From: DATFWC01 sp045801465 | GTDB lineage: Bacteria > Pseudomonadota > Alphaproteobacteria > Rhizobiales > Xanthobacteraceae | Assembly (NCBI GenBank): GCA_045801465.1 | Contig: JBJMSU010000218.1 | Coordinates: forward strand, 1 to 32,808 | DNA: 32,808 nt | Direction: 5' to 3' | Shown: one piece after another, positions 9,977 to 18,834 of the stretch | Position numbering within the stretch: the first letter of the stretch is position 1 | How the letters are laid out: each line of letters begins with the position of its first letter | The notes under the pieces: generated by a model | What the model was told of the DNA's origin: nothing | Database searches by the model: none | Seen by the model: the letters and a program-made list of their open reading frames with translations, nothing else | Made by a program: the position numbers and the translations under genes

Positions 9977-10948
9977 ATGATGTTCGGCACCAAATGGATT
10001 GCGGGCAGCATTGCCGTGGCGGCGGCAGTTCTGGCCGGCAGCGTTGCGGCTCAGCAGCGTTCGATCGCGATCGCAACAGGCGGTACCGGCGGAGTTTACT
10101 ACCCCCTGGGAGGCGGGCTTGCGAATATCCTGTCGAAATCGCTGCCCGGCATCCAGGCCAGCGCCGAGGTGACCGGTGGGTCGGTCGACAATCTCAAGCT
10201 CATCGGCTCGGGACAGGCGGAACTTGCCTTCACCATGGTCGACGCCACGCTCGACGCCTACAAGGGCGAGGACAAGTTCAAGGGCAACAAGGTCGACGTG
10301 CGGGCGCTGGCGGTGCTCTATCCCAACCGCATGCACGTCGTGTCGGTCGAAGGCAAGGGCATCGACAAGATGGCCGACCTGAAGGGCAAGCGCGTATCCA
10401 CTGGCTCACCCGGGAGTGCCACCGAGGTGATGGCGTTCCGCGTCATCGAGGCGGCCGGCCTCGACAAGGATAAGGACATGCGGCGCGAGCGGCTCGGGGT
10501 TGCCGAGTCGGTGAATGCCATCAAGGACGGCAAGATCGACGCCTTCTTCTGGGTTGGCGGCCTGCCGACCGCGGCCGTAACGGATCTCGGCGCGACGCCC
10601 GGCATGAAGATCAAGCTCATCGACCACGCCGACGGCGTCGACAAGATGAATCAGAAATACGGGAACCTGTACGCCCCGGACGTGATCAAGGCCGGCATCT
10701 ATCCGGGCCAGGACAAGGACAACAAGATCGCAACCGTGTGGAACATCATGATCGCCAACGCCAATATGCCCGACCAGCTGGCCTACGACATCGTCAAGAC
10801 GACGTTCGACCAGAAGGCCGAGTGGGTCGCGGTGCATCGCGAGGCGAACGAGCTGAAGCTGGAAAACCAGAGCGTCGCCAAGTCGGGAGTTCCCTTCCAT
10901 CCCGGCGCCATCAAGTATCTCGCCGAACAGGGCGTGAAAATGAATTGA
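9977..10948 (+). CDS. TAXI family TRAP transporter solute-binding protein
   Basis: 323 residues. Periplasmic binding protein of the TAXI branch of tripartite ATP-independent periplasmic transporters; ligand not predictable. An N-terminal signal peptide (hydrophobic stretch about 8-24, likely cleavage near SVAA/QQ) is followed by the TAXI hallmark ATGGTGGVYYPLGGGLA, then GGSVDNLKLIGSGQAELAF and KGKRVSTGSPGSATEVMAF, a ligand-binding type lobe. The first of two adjacent ATGs (9977) is used, with an AGGAG site 5 nt upstream; the open frame further upstream was rejected. It is followed after 268 bp, containing a large inverted repeat, by the fused TRAP permease on the same strand. The gene opposes the surrounding dcw genes and is an insertion relative to the usual murB-ddl adjacency. 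Confidence 0.93.
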   Translation: MMFGTKWIAGSIAVAAAVLAGSVAAQQRSIAIATGGTGGVYYPLGGGLANILSKSLPGIQASAEVTGGSVDNLKLIGSGQAELAFTMVDATLDAYKGEDKFKGNKVDVRALAVLYPNRMHVVSVEGKGIDKMADLKGKRVSTGSPGSATEVMAFRVIEAAGLDKDKDMRRERLGVAESVNAIKDGKIDAFFWVGGLPTAAVTDLGATPGMKIKLIDHADGVDKMNQKYGNLYAPDVIKAGIYPGQDKDNKIATVWNIMIANANMPDQLAYDIVKTTFDQKAEWVAVHREANELKLENQSVAKSGVPFHPGAIKYLAEQGVKMN

Positions 10949-10984
10949 CGCGCCAATCGCGCGAACGCTTCACGCTACCCCCCT

Positions 10985-11170
10985 CCCTGTCCCTCCCCCA
11001 CAAGGGGGGAGGGAACCGGATGAGAATATCGTCGCGAGATAAAGGCCTGCGCGTGGGGCGAGCATGCGAAGGTGTTCGCCTGATCTCCACAAGAACAGCC
11101 ACGCCAAAGGCGTGAGTGCAACAAAGGCGCTATCCTCCGGTTCCCTCCCCCTTGTGGGGGAGGGACAGGG
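10985..11170. repeat. Large inverted-repeat element between TRAP genes
   Basis: Arms 10985-11020 and 11136-11170 are complementary over about 35 bp with a single extra G in the left arm (arm core CCCTCCCCCACAAGGGGG). Weaker complementarity extends a few bases outward. The 115-bp interior contains no credible ORF. This has the look of a dispersed, non-coding intergenic element (MITE- or REP-like) and could fold into a long mRNA hairpin separating the binding-protein and permease messages. Confidence 0.8.
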
Positions 11171-11216
11171 CGAGGGGTTTAAGACATAAGCCAAAACGTG
11201 GACTTGAGGGGGACGC

Positions 11217-13265
11217 GTGACCGATCAGATCAAGGCCGCCGAAGAGCCGGCCGTTTCCTCGGAGGCCTTGCGCAAGGCCGAGGAATTCATCGAGCAGGAG
11301 GAAGGCCCCGCCAACCGGCTTGCCGGCTGGGCCGGCATGGTCGTCACGACCGTCGCGATCGCGTCGACCCTGTTTCATCTCTATGTCGCCGTCGCCGGCT
11401 CGTGGCCGTTCACCGCCGCACCGATCATTGACACGCAGGACCTGCGTTACACCCACGTCGCTTTCGTGCTGGTGCTTTCGTATCTGTTGTTTCCAGTTGC
11501 GCTCAAGTATCGCAACCGCATCCGCTGGTGGGACGCGGTGCCGGCGCTCGCCGCCGTCGCCATCATCGCCTATGCGATCAATGGTGGCGAGGACTTCACC
11601 GACCGCGCAACGCTGCCGCTCAAGCTCGACGTCGTGCTCGGCGTCGTCTTCATCGTCGTCCTGCTGGAGGCGACGCGCCGCGCCACCGGCTGGATCATGC
11701 CGGCCGTCGCCATTGCTTTCATCATCTACGCCATGGTCGGGCCGTACCTGCCGCCGCCCTGGACTCACCGCGGCTACGACGTCTCGCGCCTGGTCGGGCA
11801 CCTGTTCATCACGCTCGAAGGCATCTTCGGCGTGGCGGTCGACGTGTCGTCGACGCTGATCATCCTGTTCACGATCTACGGCGCCTTTCTCTATCGTTCA
11901 GGCGCCGGCAATTTCTTCATCGATTTCTCGCTCGCCGCCATGGGCGGCAAGCCCAACAGCGCCGGCCGCGCCGTGGTGCTCTCCTCGTTCCTGCTCGGCG
12001 GCCCGTCCGGCTCGGGCGTCGCCACGACGGTGATGATCGGGACCGTCGCCTATCCGATGCTGGCCAAGGCGGGCTTCTCCAAGAACGCGGCCGGCGGCCT
12101 GCTCGCCGCCGGCGGCCTCGGCGCCATTCTGTCGCCGCCGGTGCTCGGCGCCGCCGCCTTCCTGATCGCCGAGTTTTTGAAGATCAGCTACCTCGACGTG
12201 ATCTGGATGGCGACCATCCCGACCTGTCTCTACTACCTCGGGCTGCTCATCATGGTCGAGCTCGACGCGCGCAAGGTCGGCGCGCGCGACGTGATCTTCA
12301 CCTCCGAGCTCGGCATCGGCGAGCTGACGCGGCGCTACGGCTTCCATTTCCTCTCGCTGATCGCCGTCGTGGTGTTCATGGTGATCGGCTTCTCGCCCAT
12401 GCTGTCGGTGTTCTGGGCGACGGTCGCGGCGTTCGCGCTGAGCTTCCTGCGGCGCGAGTGCGCGCTCGTAGGCAACAAGCTCGTGCGCGCACTGGCCGAC
12501 GGCTCGATCGGCGTGCTCACGGCGGCGACCACCTGCGCCACCGCCGGGATTATCGTTGGCGTGGTGACGCTGACCGGACTGGGCTTGAAATTCTCCTCGA
12601 TCGTGATCGATTACGCCGGCGGCAGCCTGCTGCTCACCGCGATCTACACCTCGCTCGTCGTGTGGATTATCGGTCTCGCGGTGCCGGTCACTGCCTCCTA
12701 CATCATCTGCGCGGTGATCACGGCGCCGGCACTGACCAAGCTCGGCGTGCCCGACTTCGCCGCGCACATGTTCATCTTCTACTACGCGCTGCTCTCCGAA
12801 GTGTCGCCGCCCACCGCGCTGTCGCCGTTCGCCGCCGCCGCGATCACCGGCGGCGATCCCTACAAGACGACCATGCAGGCGTGGAAGTACACGATGCCGG
12901 CCTTCCTGTTGCCGTTCGTGTTCGTGCTCGATCCGCAGGGCGTCGGCTTGCTGTTGAAGATTCCCAAGGACGGCTCGGTGATCGACATCATCGAGATCAC
13001 GGTGAAGACCTCGCTCGGCATCATCGCGCTCGCCGCCGGCACGCAAGGCTGGGCGTTGCGGAAGACGACGCCGGTGGAACGCGCCTTGCTGATCCTCGCC
13101 GGGCTGCTCCTGGTCTTCCCCAGCCTGATCGAAGCCGGCGTCGAGGCCGTCATCGGCCGCGACATCGACTACACCGAGGTCCTCGGCGTCGCCATCGGAC
13201 TGTTGGTGCTGGCAAAGCAATGGTGGGAGGCGAGACGGGCGATCGGCGCGGCACCGCCGGCGTGA
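11217..13265 (+). CDS. TRAP transporter permease, fused 4TM/12TM (TAXI type)
   Basis: 682 residues, very hydrophobic. In TAXI-TRAP systems the small (DctQ-like) and large (DctM-like) membrane subunits are commonly one protein, as here. About residues 1-190 are a soluble N terminus plus the small-subunit helices; from about 190 the DctM domain begins, with its signature LLGGPSGSGVATTVMIGT near 260 and AAGGLGAILSPPVLGAAAF soon after, and SEVSPPTALSPFAAAAITGG near 525. Extra helices and a short tail end it. It would drive Na+- or H+-coupled uptake of the ligand delivered by the preceding binding protein. The start is a GTG at 11217 with a GAGGGGG site about 6 nt upstream. The stop is followed after 12 bp by another palindromic repeat. 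Confidence 0.94.
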   Translation: MTDQIKAAEEPAVSSEALRKAEEFIEQEEGPANRLAGWAGMVVTTVAIASTLFHLYVAVAGSWPFTAAPIIDTQDLRYTHVAFVLVLSYLLFPVALKYRNRIRWWDAVPALAAVAIIAYAINGGEDFTDRATLPLKLDVVLGVVFIVVLLEATRRATGWIMPAVAIAFIIYAMVGPYLPPPWTHRGYDVSRLVGHLFITLEGIFGVAVDVSSTLIILFTIYGAFLYRSGAGNFFIDFSLAAMGGKPNSAGRAVVLSSFLLGGPSGSGVATTVMIGTVAYPMLAKAGFSKNAAGGLLAAGGLGAILSPPVLGAAAFLIAEFLKISYLDVIWMATIPTCLYYLGLLIMVELDARKVGARDVIFTSELGIGELTRRYGFHFLSLIAVVVFMVIGFSPMLSVFWATVAAFALSFLRRECALVGNKLVRALADGSIGVLTAATTCATAGIIVGVVTLTGLGLKFSSIVIDYAGGSLLLTAIYTSLVVWIIGLAVPVTASYIICAVITAPALTKLGVPDFAAHMFIFYYALLSEVSPPTALSPFAAAAITGGDPYKTTMQAWKYTMPAFLLPFVFVLDPQGVGLLLKIPKDGSVIDIIEITVKTSLGIIALAAGTQGWALRKTTPVERALLILAGLLLVFPSLIEAGVEAVIGRDIDYTEVLGVAIGLLVLAKQWWEARRAIGAAPPA

Positions 13266-13277
13266 CACGGAAAGCGT

Positions 13278-13402
13278 GTAGGGTGGGTTGAGGCGCCACG
13301 CTCGGCTTGCGAAAAGGCCTGCTGCACGAAGCGCCGAAACCCACCGACCGAACCAACGAAGGTGGGTTACGGCGCGCAAGAGCACGCCTAATCCACCCTA
13401 CG
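13278..13402. repeat. Nested palindromic repeat at TRAP/murB boundary
   Basis: Outer arms around 13278-13296 (GTAGGGTGGGTTGAGGCG) and 13384-13402 are inverted and nearly identical. Inner arms 13331-13345 (GCGCCGAAACCCACC) and 13361-13375 pair at 14 of 15. The motif GTAGGGTGGGTT...AACCCACC is of a type commonly seen as dispersed intergenic repeats. The right outer arm contains the TAG stop codon of murB (13400-13398). It lies between the converging ends of the TRAP permease and murB and could serve as a bidirectional terminator. Confidence 0.82.
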
Positions 13403-14315
13403 ACGCCACGCCGATCCGCTTGATCTCCCATTCGAGCGCGACGCCTGAACTCTCCTTGACGCGGGCGCGCACGGTCTCGCCGAGCGTCTCGATGTCGCTC
13501 GCCGTGGCGCCGCCGAGATTGATGAGGAAGTTGCAGTGCATCTCGGAGACCTGCGCGTCGCCGACCTTGAGCCCACGGCAGCCGGCGGCGTCGATGAGCT
13601 GCCATGCCTTGTGGCCGGGCGGATTCTTGAAGGTCGAGCCGCCGGTGCGGCTTTTCACCGGCTGCGTCGCCTCGCGCGCCTCGGTGATCTTGTTCATCTC
13701 GGCAGCGATCGTCTCGGGATCGCCCGCACGGCCTTGGAACAGCGCCTGGGTGAAGATGACGTCGTCGCCAACGCCGCAATGGCGATAGGAATAGCCCATG
13801 TCGGCATTGGAGAAGACGCGAATGCTTCCCTGCCGGTCGACGCCGCGCGCCTCGATCAGAGCGTCCTTGGTTTCGGAACCGTAAGCGCCGCCGTTCATGC
13901 GCAGCGCGCCGCCGATGCCACCGGGGATCCCGCGCAGGAATGACAGGCCGGCGACGCCGGCTTCCTGCGCGGCGCGCGCGACTTTCACGTCCGGCACGGC
14001 GGCGCCGGCGCGCACGCGATTGCCGTCCTCTACCGCGACCTCGTTGAAGCCGCGGCCGAGCCGGATCACCACGCCCGGCACGCCGCCGTCGCGCACAATG
14101 AGGTTCGAGCCAAGCCCGATCACCGTCGCCGGAACATCAGTCGGCACATGCGCGAGGAAATACGCGAGGTCGTCCTCGCTTTCCGGCATGAACAGCGCCT
14201 GCGCCGGACCGCCGACGCGAAACCAGGTGAGATCGGCAAGCGGCTGGTTCGGCAACAGCCGCCCGCGCAGCTCGGGCATGCGCGATTTAAGATCGGCGAG
14301 AATATCGGTAGACAC
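13398..14315 (-). CDS. murB: UDP-N-acetylmuramate dehydrogenase MurB
   Basis: FAD-dependent reductase that converts UDP-GlcNAc-enolpyruvate to UDP-MurNAc using NADPH. 305 residues from the chosen GTG at 14315, typical length. Motifs: VIGLGSNLIVRDGG (66-78), the FAD-binding segment GIPGGIGGALRMNGGAYG, SYRHC near 176, GGSTFKNP with S227 as the proton-donating serine, and a C-terminal EWEIKRIG containing the catalytic Glu. The frame is open to 14384, but a start there would overlap the toxin gene by about 60 bp and add residues absent from the family; GTG 14315 begins STDILADLKSRMPELRG as MurB proteins do, 10 bp after the toxin stop. The TAG stop lies inside a palindromic repeat. Confidence 0.95.
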   Translation of the reverse strand: MSTDILADLKSRMPELRGRLLPNQPLADLTWFRVGGPAQALFMPESEDDLAYFLAHVPTDVPATVIGLGSNLIVRDGGVPGVVIRLGRGFNEVAVEDGNRVRAGAAVPDVKVARAAQEAGVAGLSFLRGIPGGIGGALRMNGGAYGSETKDALIEARGVDRQGSIRVFSNADMGYSYRHCGVGDDVIFTQALFQGRAGDPETIAAEMNKITEAREATQPVKSRTGGSTFKNPPGHKAWQLIDAAGCRGLKVGDAQVSEMHCNFLINLGGATASDIETLGETVRARVKESSGVALEWEIKRIGVAS

Positions 14316-14325
14316 GATCGAGCGC

Positions 14326-14622
14326 TCACATCCGATTCCGCCACCGTCGCGGATCGCGGTGCCCATGAACGACACCCAAGACAATAACCTCTCTGTCCAT
14401 CACGGTGTAAATCACGGCATATGGAAAACGGTGCAGACCGGCGCGGCGAAGCTCGCCGTGAACGACTTGGTATTGCAATGGGTTCTCGCGCATTCGAAGT
14501 GGGGTGGCATCCAAGGCCTTCATGAAATTGTCGGCGGTCCTGTTTCCCTGCTCGGCATACCACCCGACGGCCTCCACGATTTCAAGTCGAGCCCGTGGCC
14601 GGATACGGAGAGCCCAATTCAT
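14326..14622 (-). CDS. ParE/RelE-superfamily toxin
   Basis: 98 residues with the ParE/RelE-fold pattern: helix-hairpin start (RPRARLEIVEAVGWYAEQ), FMKALD helix, ENPLQYQ, then strands RRAGLHRFPYAVIYTV, VIVLGVVHGHRDP and a terminal W-x-x-R. Members either cleave ribosome-bound mRNA (RelE) or poison gyrase (ParE); which applies here cannot be read from sequence. The ATG overlaps the stop of the upstream antitoxin by 4 bp (ATGA), the standard arrangement of such pairs. It sits inside the murC-murB interval on the operon strand, 10 bp before the murB start. Confidence 0.88.
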   Translation of the reverse strand: MNWALRIRPRARLEIVEAVGWYAEQGNRTADNFMKALDATPLRMRENPLQYQVVHGELRRAGLHRFPYAVIYTVMDREVIVLGVVHGHRDPRRWRNRM

Positions 14623-14840
14623 CCGAAGCGGGACCGAAGCTCCGCTCTAACCTCCTCCCAGGACAGCGCACTGTCGGGGTTGGCGCGATGCTCTGCCACC
14701 CTCCGCTCCATCTCTTCGATCTGGTCGTTGGTCAGCGGTGGAAGATCGTCGGGTTCAAGGCTGTCCCACAGGTCACCGATCAAATCGAGACGCTCAGCGG
14801 GAGTGAGTTCCAAAAGCTCTGCCAGCAACTCGCGCCGCAT
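14619..14840 (-). CDS. Addiction-module antitoxin (Unstab_antitox/TIGR02574-like)
   Basis: 73 residues, highly charged and Leu-rich: LLELTPAERLDLIGDLWDSL, then LPPLTNDQIEEMERRVAEHRANPDSALSWEEVRAELRSRFG. This is the recognisable layout of the short putative addiction-module component family, paired with ParE/RelE-like toxins. The C-terminal segment (DSALSWEEVRAELRSRFG) is the part expected to wrap the toxin. The ATG at 14840 has an AGAGGG site upstream; the stop overlaps the toxin start. A possible own promoter lies at 14867-14895. The gene is absent from the usual dcw order and so is an insertion here. Confidence 0.87.
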   Translation of the reverse strand: MRRELLAELLELTPAERLDLIGDLWDSLEPDDLPPLTNDQIEEMERRVAEHRANPDSALSWEEVRAELRSRFG

Positions 14841-14866
14841 GAGAACCCTCTTCGTCTGCTCGTATC

Positions 14867-14895
14867 ACATTAGCTAAGCGGTCATGGACGAGCAA
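14867..14895 (-). promoter_or_regulatory. Possible toxin-antitoxin promoter with palindrome
   Basis: Minus-strand TTGCTC (14895-14890) and TAATGT (14872-14867) are separated by 17 nt in the 79-bp gap between murC and the antitoxin. An exact palindrome TTAGCTAA (14870-14877) overlaps the -10, a natural site for autorepression by the antitoxin. Consensus matches are moderate. Confidence 0.38.
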
Positions 14896-14919
14896 CAAGA
14901 CGTCTGATCGGCGATCCGG

Positions 14920-16332
<1,413 letters not shown>

Positions 16333-16370
16333 TCCGGTGATCCCCTGAACCGTGTGCCGGCGTTGTTGTT

Positions 16371-16419
16371 GAGCATGGTCTTGTCCGAAAACCGGTATCC
16401 ACTTTTCGGGACCATGCTC
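16371..16419. repeat. Palindromic repeat, murG-murC junction (copy 1)
   Basis: Outer arms GAGCATGGTC (16371-16380) and GACCATGCTC (16410-16419) are perfectly complementary. Inner CCGAAAA (16385-16391) pairs with TTTTCGG (16403-16409) around the loop CCGGTATCCAC. A second copy in the same orientation at 30694-30743 matches at about 42 of 50 positions, so this is a dispersed repeat. Its edge overlaps the murG stop codon. Confidence 0.92.
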
Positions 16420-17540
16420 TAGCGGATTCGCGATACCTTTGCGACCGTCATCACCAGGTCGGCGAGGCGGTCGGCCGCATCGAGGACCCCCACCGATTTG
16501 GCGGCCGCCGCCATGGCGGCGAGCCGCTCGGGCGCGCCCGCAAGGGCCGCGATCTCCTGCGCCAGCCGCTCGGGCGTAAAGGTGTCCTGCGTCAATACGA
16601 TGGCCCCGCCGGCGTTTCCCAGCACGTTGGCATTCGCCAGCTGGTCCTGATCGAGCGCGCCCGGCAGCGGCACCAGGATGGACGGACGGCCGATCGCCGC
16701 AAGCTCGGCAACCGTTGACGCGCCCGAGCGCGAGACGATGAGGTGGGTTTGCGCCATGCGCGCCGGCAGGTCGGAGAAGAAGGGCGCGATCTCGGCTGCC
16801 ATGACGAGCCGCTCGTAGGCCGCGCCGACGCGCGCGCGATCCTCCTCCCGCGCCTGCTGGACGATGGCAAGGCGCTGGCGCAGGTGCGGCTCGAGCCGAG
16901 CGATCGCGTCCGGCACGACATCCGCCATCACGCGGGCACCCTGGCTGCCGCCGACCACGAGGACGCGCAGAGACCCTGCGGGTTCTGGCGCGACATAAGG
17001 CGTCGCTGCTGCTGCGATCACGGCGGGACGCACGGGATTGCCGGTATGGGTCGCCTTGGCGGCGAGCTGCGGCGCGCCGTCGAGGACGCCGGGAAAGGTC
17101 GTCGCAATGGCCGTCGCCCGCGCACTGAGCAGCCGGTTCGCGCGGCCGATGACCGCGTTGGAATCGTGAATGAGCGTCGGAATTTGCCGCAACGTGGCGG
17201 CGAAGACCGGGGGTATCGTGGGATAGCCGCCGAAGCCGACAACCGCCGACGGCTGCAGGCGGCCGAGCAACCGGTACGCCTGTCCAATTCCGAATCCCAG
17301 GACCGCAGCGGTCTTTGCCAACGCCACGGGGTTGCGGCCGCGCACCGTTTCGCTGGCAATCACGTGGATCGCTTGCGCCGGGAATGTTGAGCCATAGCGC
17401 GTTGCCCGCGCGTCGGTCGCCAGATGGATGCGAACGCCACGGCGTTCCAATGCCACGCTCAGCGCCTCGGCCGGGAACAGATGGCCGCCGGTCCCGCCGG
17501 CGGCCAGCAGCACCAGCGGCCGGCCATTCGCCTGCGCCAT
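16419..17540 (-). CDS. murG: Lipid II synthase MurG (GlcNAc transferase)
   Basis: Peripheral membrane GT-B glycosyltransferase that adds GlcNAc to lipid I to form lipid II. 373 residues. GGTGGH at 15-20 is the N-domain glycine-rich loop; VVGFGGYPTIPPVFAA and IHDSNAVIGRANRLL follow; the C domain has VLVVGGSQGARVMAD, LIVSRSGASTVAELAAIGRPSI and the donor-binding ALDQDQLANA. The frame is open further upstream, but the ATG at 17540 shares one base with the ftsW TGA (TGATG), implying coupling, and begins right before the conserved strand. The TAG stop (16421-16419) lies on the edge of a palindromic repeat. Confidence 0.96.
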   Translation of the reverse strand: MAQANGRPLVLLAAGGTGGHLFPAEALSVALERRGVRIHLATDARATRYGSTFPAQAIHVIASETVRGRNPVALAKTAAVLGFGIGQAYRLLGRLQPSAVVGFGGYPTIPPVFAATLRQIPTLIHDSNAVIGRANRLLSARATAIATTFPGVLDGAPQLAAKATHTGNPVRPAVIAAAATPYVAPEPAGSLRVLVVGGSQGARVMADVVPDAIARLEPHLRQRLAIVQQAREEDRARVGAAYERLVMAAEIAPFFSDLPARMAQTHLIVSRSGASTVAELAAIGRPSILVPLPGALDQDQLANANVLGNAGGAIVLTQDTFTPERLAQEIAALAGAPERLAAMAAAAKSVGVLDAADRLADLVMTVAKVSRIR

Positions 17541-18682
17541 CAGGCCGGGCTCCCGAGCGGGCTGGTGCCGAGCATCTCGGCGCGCGGACGGCCGCGCGTC
17601 AGCGCCAGCAGCATGCCCATGCCGTAGGCGAGCGAGACCAGCGACGAGCCGCCATAGGAGATGAACGGCAACGTCATGCCTTTGGCCGGGATCAAATGCA
17701 GGTTCACGGCCATGTTGATCGCCGACTGCGTGCCGAACAGGATGGCGAGCCCCGCCACCGCAAAGCGCGTGAAGGCATCCTCGGTGCGGAATGCATGCAT
17801 GAGCGCGCGCAGGACGATCAGTGCGAACAGGGCGGCCAGGACCAGACACAAGATGATGCCGAACTCTTCCGCCGCCACGGCGAAGACGAAGTCGGCGTGA
17901 CTGTCGGGCAGGATGCGCTTCACGGTTCCCTCGCCCGGGCCGCGGCCAAACCAGCCGCCGCGGGTGAAGGATTCAAGCGCGGTATCGACCTGAAACGTGT
18001 CTCCCGACGATTTGTCGAGAAACCGTCTGATGCGAAGCGCTACGTGCGGAACCGTGAGGTAGGCGCCCGCCAGGCCGGCCACGGTCGCGCCGGCGAGACC
18101 GCCGACCCAGACCCAACGCATTCCGGCCATGAAGAACAGCGCGCCCCAGATGAGCACGATGAGCATGGTCTGGCCGAAATCGGGCTGCAGCATCAGGAGC
18201 CCGACGACCGGGATCACAAGCCCGAGCGCCATCGTGTTGGCCGGCATCTCCGGCCGCCGCGCCGATTCCGCGAACAGCCATGAGATCAGAATCACGAAAG
18301 CTGGCTTGAGGAACTCGGACGGCTGGACGTTGATGCCGGCGAGCACGATCCAGCGGCGCGCGCCCTTGACTTCGGCACCGAACCACAGCGTGGCGACGAT
18401 GAGCACGAGACTGAGGGCGAACACCATCAATGCGAGGCGTCGGATTTGGCGCGGCTCGAGCAAAGACGTCGTGATCAGCACGATGAACGCCGGCGCCAGA
18501 TACATCACGTGCCGGTTCACGAAATGGAACGCATCGAGACCGATGCGCGCCGCAACCGGAGGGCTGGCAGCGAGCGAGAGCACGATGCCGGCAAGCATGA
18601 GCGTGCCGAGCGCCGCCAGCATCAGGCGATCGATCGACCACCACCAGTCGGTGAGCGGGCTGCGTTCGGTGCGGGAGATCAT
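17540..18682 (-). CDS. ftsW: Septal peptidoglycan polymerase FtsW (SEDS)
   Basis: Multi-pass inner-membrane SEDS glycosyltransferase that polymerises lipid II at the septum with FtsI. 380 residues, about ten hydrophobic segments. Family features: an N-terminal WWWSIDRLML start, GARRWIVLAGINVQPSEFLK, LMLQPDFGQTML, the extracellular loop with ILPDSHADFVFAVAAEEFG, and the late MTLPFISYGGSSL motif. An upstream in-frame TTG at 18694 is possible, but the ATG at 18682 is preferred by position relative to the conserved W-rich start. It overlaps murG by one base at its stop. A long palindromic repeat separates it from murD upstream. Confidence 0.96.
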   Translation of the reverse strand: MISRTERSPLTDWWWSIDRLMLAALGTLMLAGIVLSLAASPPVAARIGLDAFHFVNRHVMYLAPAFIVLITTSLLEPRQIRRLALMVFALSLVLIVATLWFGAEVKGARRWIVLAGINVQPSEFLKPAFVILISWLFAESARRPEMPANTMALGLVIPVVGLLMLQPDFGQTMLIVLIWGALFFMAGMRWVWVGGLAGATVAGLAGAYLTVPHVALRIRRFLDKSSGDTFQVDTALESFTRGGWFGRGPGEGTVKRILPDSHADFVFAVAAEEFGIILCLVLAALFALIVLRALMHAFRTEDAFTRFAVAGLAILFGTQSAINMAVNLHLIPAKGMTLPFISYGGSSLVSLAYGMGMLLALTRGRPRAEMLGTSPLGSPA

Positions 18683-18702
18683 GCGACCATCCAATCGATC
18701 AT

Positions 18703-18793
18703 GTCGTCCCCGCGAAGGCGGGGACCCATGACCACCGGCGGAAGCGATGCCGCAAGGCCAGTGGTCATTGGTTCCCGCTTGCGCGGGAACGAC
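18703..18793. repeat. Palindromic repeat, murD-ftsW junction
   Basis: Arms 18703-18735 and 18761-18793 are inverted copies matching at about 27 of 33 positions. Each arm also holds its own small hairpin (CCCCGCGAAGGCGGGG on the left; TTCCCGCTTGCGCGGGAA on the right). This pattern is typical of dispersed intergenic palindromes in Rhizobiales. It fills most of the 152-bp gap between murD and ftsW. Confidence 0.83.
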
Positions 18794-18834
18794 CGCTACC
18801 TTGTCAGTCCTGCGCCGGCATGGTTGCGAAATCC

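Noticed and set aside
9628..13402. TRAP cassette as a transposon or genomic island
   Set aside because: No transposase, integrase, tRNA target or matching terminal repeats: the repeats at the two edges belong to different families.
9667..13402. Repeats as a CRISPR array
   Set aside because: They are single inverted repeats of different families with no regular direct repeats and spacers.
14316..14384. Upstream start for MurB overlapping the toxin gene
   Set aside because: The added residues have no counterpart in MurB and overlap the toxin by about 60 bp; GTG 14315 fits family length and context.
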